Assembly: GCA_009746045.1 (NCBI GenBank)
Contig: RPFO01000448.1
Span: forward strand, 1,660,547-1,724,546
Direction of reading: 5' to 3'
Source: Mesostigma viride
Taxonomy: Eukaryota > Streptophyta > Mesostigmatophyceae > Mesostigmatales > Mesostigmataceae
DNA length: 64,000 bases
Numbering within the stretch: the first letter of the stretch is position 1; every line of letters starts with the position of its first letter. A model generated the notes under the pieces. The model ran no database searches, was not told where the DNA came from, and was given only the letters and a program-made list of their open reading frames with translations. Made by a program: the position numbers and the translations under genes. Shown here in pieces: positions 1 through 11,702 of this stretch.

Positions 1-28
1 GGGGCGCCCTCGTGGGGTGCGCTTCAGC

Positions 29-3000
29 ATGGAGTCCAGGGACATGATCGATCTGAATGACTCGCCCGACGAGAAAGCGGGCGAAAAAGTGGAAAGGGTG
101 GACAAGGGGGAGGGAGAGGAAGGTGGGGGCCCGAGCAGCCAGGGAAGCGAGGAGGATGGGAAGGATGAGGACACCATGCAGGATGACGACCGGCCTGCCA
201 AAGCCCGCCCCCTGTCTCTGGCGATGGAGCGGTTCCTGGGCGACCAAGGTGACGTGGAAGATTCTGTTGCCTTGGGCGGCAAACCCGCAGAAGATTCGGT
301 CCCTGCGGGGGGTATCAGTTCCGGGGTGACCAACCCCCTACTCCCACGTGGACCGGGCTCAGTTGGCGGCGATGACTCGCAGAGCGAGGACAGCCGTTCG
401 GAGGGCAGCAGCAGCGTCGGTAGCAGCATGGTGGGCACGAGCGCGGCACGCTACCGTCGCTGCAAGAGCATCCGCCTGCTACTCAAGTCGCCTGAGATGG
501 TGACTGCGTCATCACGGCTGTGGTTCTGGTACAAGTACATACTCCTGCTGCTGGTCACCACGCTGATCGTACTCCTGTGCATTGAGCGCGTGCTCATGCT
601 GGGCCTCCAGGACAAGGTGAAGCTCGTGGAGAACGGGGGGATTGGCGCCGAGGCCTTGTGCAAGATTGGGCGTAACGCGCGCATGATGGACATGGCTGGA
701 CGCCCGGGTGGTTATGCAACATCAGTGATCCCTGGCGGGGAGGTCTTTGGCAAAAAGTGGGGGGCGTATCTACAGCTGAAGGTTAAAGTAAGTTTGTCCT
801 TTCAAGGGCGCCGCTTCTCTTTGGAATGGCGTCTTGGGCATTTGTGGACATGAGAAGCGGGGAGATTGTTTTCACATCTGCGAAGAGCGGAGGGATGCGA
901 TACATTGTAGTTTGATGCGTTGTGATTTGGGGTTGGTGACTGCAGAGGGAAGCTGTGGTGTCCTCAGATGCTGTGTCCCCTGATCTCGCTACGGGCTGAT
1001 CCCATGCCAGATCATTATGTGGAAACCCACTCTCAAACCAATTATGGAGACGACGGGTGTGCAAGCCCACTGGCCAGGCAGCAGCATGAGGAGCGGGAGT
1101 GGGGCAGAGGACCCCCCGGGCTGGTCAACCTTGTATTTTAGAAACACCCATGAATCAGTCGATTAATTAATTAATTAAACTCGTGCTCCCGTTGGGGAGT
1201 CACGGAGCACCGAAGTGCTTTTAATCCCTGTGTGTGCACTACAGGAGAAAGGGCAGAGACCCCCAGTCTCCTTCATGCCAGAGGCATGCCAATCAATCAG
1301 TCGATGGACCAACTCATCACCTTTCTGGGCTCTTTGGTCCTTCAATAGACGCATATTAATGAAGTATTATAGCCTCCTCACTTTGGTGTCATGAGAAGCC
1401 GGTCCGCATGCACGCCCTGCCCGTACCTGCCTCCTGTAATAAGCGCGTTGACATGCCATGTATGACGGCTGCCGTTCCTTTCTCCCCTGAGTCATACCAC
1501 CCCGCTGTGCCATCTAAACACGGAGACTTCCTGACTCGCTTCTGGCTTCTGTGCGTGCGGCCACTGCCCCCCTTGCACCCCCCCCCCTTTATCCGCCCCC
1601 CCCCCCCGCCACCACGGCCTATGCGCAGGAGATGTACATGGGCCCCGCTGGCTCCCTGCAGGAGCCATCGCAGAACGTGAAGGACCTGTTCCTGACGCCC
1701 CACATCCGCGTGAAGAAGTACCTTGACATCCCCCCCTACGCTGAATACTTCGAGCTGATGAGCGTGTGGAGGCTGACGAATGAGATCACAACCGCCTCGT
1801 ACAAGCTCAGCCAGCCGCACAACCACTCGTGGCCCATTGCGGATCGTGACACCCGTCATTGGCGGCTTATCATGGAGAATGGGGTCGAGAAGCTCGCGCC
1901 GGAGCTGCTGGACATCTCCCACTTTGAGCGCATGCTCTCTGAGGACAGCCACCAGCAGCTTACCTGGGCGATGGTCGCGCTATTTTTGACACAGGTGGCC
2001 GTGCTCATCCCGCTCGCGGGCGCCATCGTGTATTTCCTGGTCTCCCGCACGGCCCAGGAGCGCGTCAAGCTCTACTCGGTATTCATGCTCATCCCGCGCC
2101 CCATCCTGCGCCAGCTGGCGAGCCAGCCAATCGAGATCGATCTGGGCGATGGTGATGATAGCGATGAGGAGGACCTCGATGGGGGGGGTCAGGAGGGAGG
2201 CGAGGGCCACGGGGGGACCGGCGGGCACCATGGTGGTGGCCACAGGAGAGAAGGCGGTGGGGAGGGAGCCAAGGGGGCATGGGGGGGCAAGGACAAAGAT
2301 GAGGTCACCGCGATGAACTTCACCGTGCGGGCAAACAAGCGGCGGCCGGGCATAGGGATGTCGGTGCTTGACAGTCGCCAGTCGTCCCCGCGGGTGTACT
2401 TCCTGCCCATGGTGCTGTTCGCGTTGGTCCTCTCGGTATATTATGCGGTCGTGCTGTCCTGGCAGGTGCAGAACAAGCAGCTGTACGGGACTGTGATGGC
2501 CGCAAGCAGCACGCTCTTCTACACCATCTCGATCACGTACACGGCACAGGAGCTGGTGAGGGAGAGGGGGAGTGTTTCTGTATACTAAGCATTCACTTTC
2601 AGTAGCGCTATACACTGGATAAACCACGCAATCTTGATACGTGCTCACAGCTGGTGGGTTTTTGTGTTGTTTCTACATGATGTGTATACTATATAGAGCC
2701 TTGTAGCAGCAGCATACGCACTCCATAATCTAAACCATCTTGGTTACATTCCAAGTGCAGAGCTGTTTAGGGGGGATGGAATTGTTGTGCAAAGCTTCTT
2801 TAGAGGAAGGGAATGGAATATGTGCTTCACATGTTGAATAAGAAATGCATGCAAAAGGAAGGGAATTATATGACTTACATGTCGAGTTCAAATTTTCCTT
2901 TAAAATTGGATATCACAATTTGATTGTACACAATAGCTTGCATGGGAGAAATTACATGAGCTTACTGAATTAAATTATCTTTCGCTGTGGGCGGTAGGGT

Positions 3001-3093
3001 GTGAAGAGGAAAGGGGGGGGGAGGGGGGGGGGGGGGGGAGGGGGGGGGGGGGGGGGGAGGGGGGGGGGGGGGGGGGGGGGGAGGGGGGGGGGG

Positions 3094-3138
<45 letters not shown>

Positions 3139-6100
3139 GGGGGGGGGAGAGGGGGGGGGAGAGGGGGGGGAGGGGGGGGGGAGGGGGGGGGGATGCCGTA
3201 GGTCTGAAAAAATGGGCGTGAAAATTGCATGATATTACGTTATTGTATCCATTTCATAGCACATACCTGTAGTATACATTATAGTTATGGTTAACATTTC
3301 ATGATACATATATATAGTATCTGTTATGACAAGATCACAACCACAAAGAAATAGGCTTGTGCGCACTACACACAGTTTGAGCCATTTGGGAGTTCCGACA
3401 GAAGGTTTCCAAACTCACATGCTTTGTGCTGGGTTTGTGTCGCTGCATGCAAACAGGCTCGTGTGCACAGTTGTACACCTGCCACTTTTGTGGATGATGG
3501 GCTTGTCGATAAACAAAACCCCTGTAGCGGTGTGCGCTGGTACATCAGGCATGGCGCATAATACTACGTTTTCTAATCCGATGTCGGTGGGTATATCCCT
3601 GTGAGGTACAATTTACCAGAGAGCTTACAATATTAGCATGTCGTGCACGTTGCCAACCAAGCGTCTACAAAAGCACTTACTGACATGGTTTATGGGGGGT
3701 TGTTTGGCGGTGTCGCGCGGCTCCAGGTGCTCGGCCGCGGCCACCTCAAGTCCGAGGCCTGGCTGCGCGCTGAGCTGGACAATGTGGTCTCAAACCTGCA
3801 CAGGCACTACTCGGCAATGATGCGCGGCGACAAAGAGATGGACGTGGCGGGCGCCATATTCATTGAGCCGAAGACGCACAACCTCTTCTTCGGGGAGAAC
3901 CTGTGCTTGCGCGAGATTGTCGACATGCATGGGTTCGGGACGGGCGTGCCGTGCCTGAACGCGTCCCACCCGTGGTGAGTGACCATGCTGCATTGTTGGC
4001 TCTTTTCTGCCCGTCTCCCAGTGCCAGTTGCACTGTGGGCCGTCTTGCTTCGTGGCATCTGACAGTTGTGGTAGGGCTTTATGTAGGTGAGGATTGCAAG
4101 ATTGCTCCGACCCACATGGCATTTCCACCACTTGCAGCCTCAGTAGTGGTGACCGTTTCCGGCCCCCAAGTGCTTGCCAGGTGTCATCCCACCATTCTTT
4201 TCCTCACCCCGATGCTACGAATCGCAAACAAGGTTAAGGTTGATCCTTTTGCGCGGCATCTGCGCAGCGAGTTGTGGCATACAGGGGCCGGGCACATGCC
4301 AGGCATGTGGGGCTACACCTCTGTCTGTGTATATGGCTGCTAGTGCACTTCGCCCCTTGTGCAGTCATTGGCACACGCAGTGGGACCCACCCACCCACCC
4401 ACTCACATGTGCACGGGCTCCGGCACCTGGTCTCCGTCTCCACACCGCAGTGACGCTCTCCCCCCACCCAATACACGCGATCACTGAGTCACCCCATGCC
4501 ACGCTGCCCCACATCGCTCCTGACTCCACCTCACCAATGGAACACGCCATATGACACACCACACCACGCCATGCGTGCCCCTGCCTGCAGGTTCCCCACC
4601 AGCAATTTCGGGCTGGACTACCTGATGGCCACATTCATCAGCAGGGCACGTGTGCTGGTGACCCAGCCGGCGTCCCAGATGAACGTGAACAATGAGCACA
4701 TGCGCTACTTTGTCTACTTCTCTCCCAACGACCTCTCTGCGGGGATCACGGGCGTCAGGAACATTGTCCTCGACCGCATCAACAATTCGTTTCGGCTGCG
4801 ACAATTGCTGCAGGTAGGTTGGTGAATTGGCCAAGTGGTTTGTTAGATGGGTGGTTTGGGGCGGGAGGGGGGGGGGCGGCGGTGGGCAGGCGGGGAGGCG
4901 GGGGGAAAGCTATGTTGGGGGAATGACATAGATGTGTGGAATGGGAGGTCACACAGTTAGGTACATGCCACTATCGTAGGCCAGTAACTCACCTCTGCGG
5001 GTGTGCCTCCCTGGGTTTCTTGTGAAGGCATTTAAAGGTTTTTTTGGCGCAGCTTTTAAAAGAGTGCTTGCACAGCTATCGAAGACAGTCAGCTGTGATT
5101 TGGGCCGCATGCCATGTTGCAGATGTTGGCCAGGGGACATGCTCTGTGCCATGGACGAGGCTAGCTAGTGGTCACTCCCCGGCGTACTACTAAACTCTTG
5201 TTTTTTCCCTGATTGCATTGCAGCATGTACATGCTGCAAGGAAGGAAGGGCTGCATTGCATTTGGGGGCATGTGGAGGACGCTGGAGGGGTCTGGGTTAC
5301 GGCTTTGGGGGGGTGGGGGCGGGCAGTTGGGGGGGATGGGGACAGGCATGTTATCTGTGAGTCTGGACATGCTAGGTATTTTGGAGCACAGATACATCCC
5401 TGTGTATTGCTGCTCTGTGTGTTGAGCGTTGTAGCCGCAGATATTATACCTTCCGATAGCATTTGGTGGTGGGCATGGGTAGATAGGGCAGGAGGGCAGG
5501 AGGGCAGGAGGGAGGAAGTTGGTACGTTGCGTAACAATGGGATGTTACCAACCTTCCAAGAGTGGCATCATTGACCTTTTCTGTGGTAGATCCTGCCGCC
5601 GCCTTCCTCACCCTGCGTGGCCACTCTTAATTTCTCACTGCTTCGTGCTCCCATAACGGGCGGTATGAATGTTCGCTCTCCCCGTCTGCCTCTTTATGCT
5701 AGTATGTACCTTCCTCAGCCATCCACTTGGTGAGAGATGAAGCCTGACTGAATGCCCTCTGTACGGTGCTTTTTGGGTGGTTTGCTGCCTCATGTTCTCC
5801 TATGCACCCTCTTGCCGCCAGATCATCGTGGTCGTCGCGATTGTCGCGTCGATGTTCTTCTGCTGGCTGCGTTCCGTCCGGCATGATCACGCCAAGTGGA
5901 ATGCCGAGCCAGACCGCGTCAGCGACATGCTCTCCCTGCTGCCACCTGGCATCAAGCCGGAGCCACTCATCCGCCACGCGTGCAAGCTCAAGCCCGGTGC
6001 CAAAGCCAAGGACGTCAAGGCGCAGCAAAAGGAGGAGGCGGCAGCAGCTGAAGCCGCCACACCTAAAGTGCCCGCCAAAGTCCGTATCCAGGGCATGCTG

Positions 6101-6253
6101 GGCCGCGCCAAGTCCCGCATCCAGCAGCTTGCAGGCGAGGTGGATGTCGGCACGCCGAGGTCCACGGCCAACCTGCTGTCGCCTCGGACGCCTGCCGCAG
6201 CAGCAACTAGCCTGCCTGCGCCAACGCGTGCGTCCACGGTGCAGTGGAAGTGA
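29..6253 (+). CDS. Multi-pass membrane protein, five exons (possibly TmcB/TmcC-like)
   Basis: Exons read as 29-787, 1629-2555, 3637-3974, 4591-4813 and 5822-6253. All borders are GT-AG with matching phases, giving about 892 residues. The N-terminal ~160 residues are acidic and low in complexity. Hydrophobic segments lie near residues 168-190, 368-392, 511-532, 540-560 and 750-767. After the second comes IPRPILRQLAS and an acidic stretch (DDSDEEDLD). The last ~110 residues are basic with Ala/Pro-rich ends. A membrane helix, a short Pro-containing amphipathic segment, then an acidic tail recalls the TmcB/TmcC-like membrane proteins common in volvocine algae; that match is from memory of the family style and is tentative. 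No enzymatic motif was seen. The ATG at 29 follows a TTCAG acceptor-like sequence, so the gene may start outside the window. Confidence 0.7.
1153..1305 (-). mobile_element. Short LINE/SINE 3'-end insertion with 11-bp TSD in intron 1 of the membrane-protein gene
   Basis: AATCAGTCGAT occurs at 1153-1163 and again at 1295-1305. Between the copies lie 131 bp which, read on the - strand, end in a hairpin (GTGCTCC paired with GGAGCAC, containing CTCCCCAACGGGAG) and a (TTAA)n tail. Hairpin plus TTAA tail is also the 3' end of the ORF1-only LINE elements elsewhere in the window. This is therefore a heavily 5'-truncated LINE copy or a SINE using the same 3' end. Confidence 0.75.
3010..3193. repeat. 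Near-pure poly-G tract in intron 2
   Basis: About 185 bases of G runs broken by single A residues, on the transcribed-sense strand of intron 2 of the membrane-protein gene. The reading frames crossing it (poly-Gly on +, poly-Pro on -) are artefacts of composition. Such a tract can form G-quadruplexes in the pre-mRNA and is prone to assembly length error. Confidence 0.9.
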
Positions 6254-6898
6254 GCCAAACGTGGGTCTTGTAAGCAGAGACCCCCTGTATATTACTAGGT
6301 GACATGCCACTCGGTTGATCATATGCAATTTTGTGTGAGATACAATTTTGCGTGGATAGTGTATTTTTTTGGAGTGATCAGTTCAGTTGCTCCAGGCAGC
6401 CCTGCAAAAGCTGGGTTCTTTTTTAAAAAAGTATGTCGTGCTTTTGTAGCATAGCAGTTTTTGGAAGCGCTTTTTCTCTTTGTATCAGTTGCACTGTCTT
6501 GCTTTTTTTGGAGGGAGGGAGTGGGGGCTATTTTCAGGCATCGTTTTGCAGTATCCATCAAGCAGTTGGTGCTTGAGGGATCTTATTTGCTGGACTACCT
6601 GTTCATCAACCTGTTGCATAGGATGGTGAACCTGCCAAATTTTCCGCAGGACGCGATACGTATTGTAGACTATTTCACTTTTTGAATGTGTATCCCCACT
6701 AGGGAACTTTTGTCCGCTGTCTCAGTACTAATAGGTTTCTTAGGCACAATGGAATATCGATCCGTTTTTCTTTTTTGCGACCAGAATAACGATTTGTATA
6801 ATCAACTAACACACAAGGTGCATATCTGTATCATGCCCCAGCCCTGAGCCTGTGGCTATCACCCGTTCCAATTCAATAACATCCTGCCATGCCCAGCA
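6254..6898. other. Intergenic, no gene recognised
   Basis: Follows the stop of the membrane-protein gene. Nothing coding, repeated or structured was recognised; the short open frames here have no family-like motifs. The right edge (from about 6899) is the A/T-rich tail of a reversed LINE fragment. Confidence 0.5.
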
Positions 6899-6940
6899 AT
6901 TAAAAAAATAATAATAATAAACTATTACATGACTCCGTTG
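6899..6940 (-). mobile_element. 3' tail of an older reversed LINE copy
   Basis: On the - strand this reads CAACGGAGTCATG followed by an A/T-rich TTATTA-type tail. That is the second half of the LINE 3' hairpin plus tail. The missing first half (CTCC and upstream sequence) resumes at 8215, after the 6941-8202 insertion, so the younger copy landed inside this hairpin. Confidence 0.65.
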
Positions 6941-8202
6941 CTGCCATTCGCCGACTGTATGAGGGCTCACAGGCAGTAGTGCGGACTGCGGAGGGCACCA
7001 CTCCACCATTCCCCCTTCACCACGGGGTGTGGCAAGGTTGTGTCCTGTCCCCATACCTGTTCATTATTGTCGTGGATCACGTCATGCGCCGGGCACGTGC
7101 GCGCTTTACTGCTCTTAAGGGGTTCGAGCCAGGCTTGGACATCCTGAACGTGAAAGAGCACGGCGGGGTTAGACCTGGGTACCGCCTTGCCGACCTGATT
7201 TATGCGGATGATACCACCCTCATCGAGCGCCCCGAGCACATTCAGACCTGGCTGGACTGCCTGGGCCTGGAGGCGCGGGCGGTGGGGTTGGAGATTAGTG
7301 TCAAGACTGAGGCGATGGTGATCGGGGCATCCAGTAAACCTCCGCTGCCGCGCCTGCTCGACGGGACAGAGGTCCCGCGTTCCGCGACCGCTTCAAGCTG
7401 TTGGGGAGCTGGCTTCCTGACACCGCCGACGATGTGGACTGACACCCGCATCGCCCTCGCCTGGGCCAAGCTCCGCTCGCTCACACCTTACTGGCGCTCG
7501 AAGGGCCTGGACGGGCACCGCAAACGCATGCTCTTCAAGGTCCTCGTCCTCACGGTGCTCACGTATGGCGCCGAGGCGTGGACCCTCCCACCCAAGCCGG
7601 CAGCACGGCTCGACGGCACAGTTTACAGGATGCTCCGGCAGGTCCTTAACGTAGGTTTTTCCGAGCGTCCGTCATCAGAGTCTTTGTATCATGGCATGCC
7701 TCGTGTTTCGGACGAGATTAGGCAGCGTAGGATAGCATTTGTAGGACACCTTGCCCGCACCAGCCAGGTCGACACCACCCTTGGTCTGGCCGGCCCCCAG
7801 CGGCTTGGACAGCCAGGGCGGCATATTCTGACCTGGCCTGGCCCCGCGGACATTCCCAAAAGGGTAGGGAAACCTGTCACCAACTACGTTCAGATGTTGC
7901 TGGACGACCTAGTTGTCCCAGCCCAGTTTGAGCACCGCATCCACTCTCTCTCCCGTCTTTGGACTGCCATGCAGGACAAGACGCGGTGGAAGAAGATTGT
8001 CAAGGCGCACACGCCCGACCCTGTGGGCAAGCCACCTCCCCCCAAGCGGAGGAGGCGTTTTGATGAGTAGTGTAGTTAGACTTTTCTAGATAGAGTTAGG
8101 ATAGTTCGATCACGCGGCTTCCTCCACCCCATACATCATGGAATATGTGCTACATGACCCCCCCACGGAGGCATGTTATAATTTAATTTTTAATTTAATT
8201 TA
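6941..8202 (+). mobile_element. 5'-truncated non-LTR retrotransposon (reverse-transcriptase family), 12-bp TSD
   Basis: The duplication ATGACTCCGTTG flanks the unit at 6929-6940 and 8203-8214. The body starts inside the reverse-transcriptase domain (5'-truncated). After the stop it carries a ~130-bp 3' UTR, a terminal hairpin region near 8157-8172 and a (TTTAA)n tail. A near-identical shorter copy lies at 44239-45127. Truncation, A/T tail and TSD are the standard marks of target-primed reverse transcription. Confidence 0.9.
6942..8070 (+). pseudogene. LINE reverse transcriptase, C-terminal half
   Basis: Conserved RT features in order are: IRRLYEGSQAVVRT; GVWQGCVLSPYLF (RT motif 4); LIYADDTTLI, with the catalytic YADD at about 7201-7212; GLEISVKTEAM; and a C-terminal RQRRIAFVGHLAR segment typical of LINE tails. 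The C-terminus is basic (PKRRRRF). The N-terminal fingers, endonuclease and any ORF1 are absent. Compared with the copy at 44239, two small insertions (near 7378 and 7440) throw about 20 residues into a wrong frame and then restore it. The protein is therefore open but locally scrambled, and unlikely to be active. Confidence 0.85.
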
Positions 8203-8214
8203 ATGACTCCGTTG

Positions 8215-8400
8215 GGAGATCATGTAGCACGTATTTCATCAAGGCCAAGTGGGCCCAGGTCATAGAGGACAACGAACCTCCTCCCGTGGGGAAGCGCCCG
8301 TATGTTTGCAAACGTGGGAAGCACGCTAGACAGGACCCCTAGGGTAGAGAGCTTAGAATAATAGAGTTGGCTTGATGTTGTAGATAGATTAGACCGGTAG
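8215..8400 (+). mobile_element. LINE fragments: reversed 3' end plus a C-terminal RT remnant
   Basis: 8215-8240 is the first half of the reversed LINE 3' hairpin split by the 6941-8202 insertion. From about 8241 the + strand reads AKWAQVIEDNEPPPVGKR, a basic end and a stop, then a 3' UTR resembling that of the neighbouring RT copy. This looks like the last residues of a diverged RT copy. The region ends in a short CCAT microsatellite near 8415-8438. Confidence 0.5.
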
Positions 8401-8439
8401 GATTGCGTGTCCCCACCCATCCATCCATCCATCCATCGG

Positions 8440-9885
8440 GATTAATGCTCCGTCTCTTCCACAGGGACTACGCCTCGCTTTACGACCTGTGCCTCCATCT
8501 CCACGACATAAATCGCCTCATCTGCTCGGACGGCAGCTGGTGGTACAACATCAGCACTCTGTTCCTGTGCAACCGCGCCCACCTCCAGCACGCCATCCTC
8601 AACTCCCTTCTCATGCGCTCTGACGGCGAGATCTGGGCTCCATCCATCTCCGCCCCCACCCTTCGTTCCATCCTTACGGAAGCCTTTCAGCAGCACGTGA
8701 CCCCCCTTGCCGCCGATGTGGCAGCAGACATCAAAGCCCAGCTCCTCGACCTCGACCAGCGCCTTCAAGCCACCGCCACCGCCCTAGCTTGAGAGCTTGC
8801 ATGACACCGCCGGCCTCACCGCCCAGGCCAGGTGAAGGACTGTCATCGCCGCCCAGCCGGCACCTGCTGGCCCGGCCGGCGATGCTCCCTCCACCTGGGC
8901 GGACTTGCTTAAGCAGCACACCACCTCCACCACCTCCACCATCTTGGCACAACTCAAGCAACAAGCCCTCGACCTTCGCGATCGAGGAGGCCGACATCGC
9001 CCAGCGCAGCCACAATGTCATCGTCAAGCACTTCGACCAGCCGGCAGGTGAGACCTCCACGAGCCTCCTTGAGGCATTTAAGCGCGACAGTTTTGCCCCC
9101 ATGCAACTCACTGGTGAGCTGGACATGTCGGCTGTCCGCCTCCCCCGCGCGCGGGGTAAGGCTGGCCCGGCACCCGTGCTCCTCACCTTTAAGTACATGG
9201 CGGACAAGCTGGCGTTCCTTAAAGGCCGCAAGAAGCTCTCGTAGACTCGCTTCACGCTGGACGACGACTTGACCCTGCATGGCCCAGCAGCAACAGCGGC
9301 GACGCGAGCAGCCTATGGCCGACCTATACCTTCAGCTCCGGCAGAGCGCAGGGGGGAAGCCGGTATACTGGAGGGGGGCGGTCATCCACGTTGACCACGA
9401 GCCCTGGCAGGCACCTCCTGCCACCTCAGACTAGGGAATATATACCGGTAGTGTAGATTAGTCAGGATTAGCCTAGCATGTGGCCCACGCGCATGTGCGC
9501 CCATATGTAATGGCCCCCATGGATGATGCCTTCAGAATCTAGCCAAGCCATGCCTATAATGGGACCCCCATGGATGTTGCATTAAGAATTTAGCCATGCT
9601 ATGCCTATGCAGAGAGATGCTCTCTGTTCAAGAAGCCATGCCCTAGGTCTTGTATAGCCATGATGATGATCTTCCCCCACATGACAGGCTCCCCCTTAGC
9701 TGGGCATAGCTTGATAGACCATGGGGGTGCAGGTGCCCTGGCGCACCTAGAGCACGGGCAACTTACATTCCCACCCTTGCAGGAAGTAGCCCAGAATGTA
9801 TTGATTAAAAGCCATATGCCCCTTCTCAGGGATATGTGCTACATGTACTAGCTCCCCACGGAGTTATGTTCCTAATGAATTAATT
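8440..9885 (+). mobile_element. ORF1-only LINE-like element, copy A (broken)
   Basis: Carries a frame-shifted ORF1 (pieces 8450-8792 and 8789-9244, then 9244-9460), followed directly by the element's 3' UTR, the CTCCCCACGGAG hairpin at about 9855 and a short TTAA tail. The encoded segment RSHNVIVKHFD through LLTFKYMADKLAFLKGRKKL resembles the RNA-binding (RRM-like) core of L1-type ORF1 proteins: a beta strand, a PAPVLLTF strand, then a basic RKKL. No reverse transcriptase lies between ORF1 and the 3' UTR. It lacks the ORF1 start seen in the full copy at 13164, so it is 5'-truncated. Confidence 0.7.
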
Positions 9886-10259
9886 AATGGGCACCACAGG
9901 GTGCACAATATCGGACCTGTCATGCAAAACAATCCGGCGCATCCCCGGTGGTTGCAATATATGACCCGTGTGAGCATGGCATTATTACTACTAATAATGT
10001 TGACGGGTGATCAAACAGGCAGTGCTATAGGCGAGGCACACAGCTATAGGCTGGCGGATATCTTTTGGTGGCTAAGTAGTACTGGCTAGCTACAGCCATT
10101 TTTCGTGGCATGCATGCATATCCCAGTAACATACATGGGAATGATTAAGTGAGACAACTATGCCTATAGGCCTGGACGCATGGCGATCCAACGCACCGCG
10201 GAAGGACTAGGGTATTTGTCTGAGAGGAAAGACGCGAAGGCGATGGGAATATGTTCGCC
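9886..10259. other. No gene recognised
   Basis: About 370 bases between the ORF1-only copy and the REL-type LINE. No conserved motif, repeat or RNA gene was recognised. Confidence 0.4.
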
Positions 10260-10266
10260 GTAACAC

Positions 10267-11702
10267 ATATATATTCTGCTCGTGGTGCTGGACTTTTCAG
10301 ATATTTTTAATATATATTCGGCCTTGGCGCAGCTGGTCCCGGGCCCCGACCTCCCGCCACATGCTATTCGCATTGCCTCCCTGCCTGCACGGATGGGTGG
10401 CTGTGGTCTGACTCGTGCCGCCCGGCTGGCCCCAGCAGCATTTTTGGGCTCCGTCGCTCAGTCGACAGTCGTGGGCGGAAAGCTGCCGGCTCCTGCCCCT
10501 TTTGGCAACGGCAGCGCCTGACCTCCTGGACCCCAGCAGCCCTTTGCCCTTCGTCACCGCCATCCAGGAGGCCTATGCTGAGATCCAGCAGGCCTGTTCT
10601 CCCGTCCGTGCCGCTCAGGCGGTACAGCGCCACCTCCCTCGCGGCACTCCCTCGGTCGCCTCCGTTCAATCTCCCGCCGCATTCCCTGCTCGCGTCATCG
10701 ATAAACACCAGAAAACCTACGCGGGTATTCTGCACACGGCTGATTGGATTGCTCTTTTCGCGGACCTCAACGCCCAGGGACGTGCGTGGCTGTTCTCGCT
10801 TTCCTTGCGGAGTGTGGGCTCGGCGTACCTTCGTGCTCTTCCCATGGCTCCCCCATTCGCCTTGGCTCCCAGCCACTACTCGGTGGCGCTCCGGCACCAG
10901 CTATTTGCCCCGCAGCCTCTTGTTCCGGCCGGGCGGCCTTGTGGTAGCTGTGGGCAGCCGCTGGATCCCACGGGGACTCACTACCTTTCCTGCATGGGGG
11001 GCCAACAGAATCAGAATTGGTATTTGTATTTGCACACTGTCCTCCTGACGGTGGTGCTCGCCATGATTCGGTCGGTTTTCCCCCACGCGAACATCCGGTC
11101 CGGGGATGCGGATGGCGCTGCCTTCTATTCCCCCAACCACCGGCCTGACATCGTGGTGCTGGACTTTGAGGGGGGTGGCCGGCATCTGCTTATCGACGTT
11201 TCGGTGGCGCGGCCCTTGGCTCTTAGCCACGTGGCTGGGGCCTCCCTCACGGCAGGTTACACGGCGGACCGGGCGGAGCGGGCCAAGCTCCTGGCCTACG
11301 GCGACGTCGGGCACCATCGTGTTCTTTGTCCTGGAGGAGTTTGGGGCCATGGGGCCCCTGACCTCCGCCTTCTTCAAGGAGTGTTGCCGGCTCCGGGAGG
11401 ACCGGCTGGACCTGGAGGGCCAGCGGGCCTCATGGTCGGCGCGGACCTGGACGTCATATTGGCGTCAGCGCTTGTCGGTGGCGCTGACTCGGGCCATGGC
11501 TGACATCATGCTCCGCCGTACGCGGGCTGATTTTGCGGTGCAGCAGGGCTATTAGGTTCCTCCCGTTAAGAGTTTCCATTGGTCTTATCGTAGTATAGAG
11601 ATTTGACATGGCTCTGTATAGAGGTTTATAGCTGGGCGTTTGCTTTGGTTTGAGTGATTTCACTCTGCTGTAAGTAATTAAATATTATTATAATATATAT
11701 TC
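10267..11702 (+). mobile_element. REL-type LINE, copy 1 (3' part, two frameshifts)
   Basis: The body starts at 10320, right after an ATATATATTC tail motif (10310-10319). A ~20-bp scrap of the same element sits between that tail and an earlier one at 10267-10276. It encodes the end of an RT (LPARMGGCGLTRAARLAPAA), a Cys-Cys-His-Cys knuckle (CGSCGQPLDPTGTHYLSC, 10939-10993) and a restriction-like endonuclease core (RPDIVVLD then LIDVSVARP, about 11142-11215). The coding sequence ends near 11555. Frameshifts near 10490 and 11325 split it. The 3' UTR ends in ATATATATTC at 11693-11702. Confidence 0.8.

Noticed and set aside
2970..3230. Poly-Gly and poly-Pro frames
   Set aside because: Poly-G tract in an intron.
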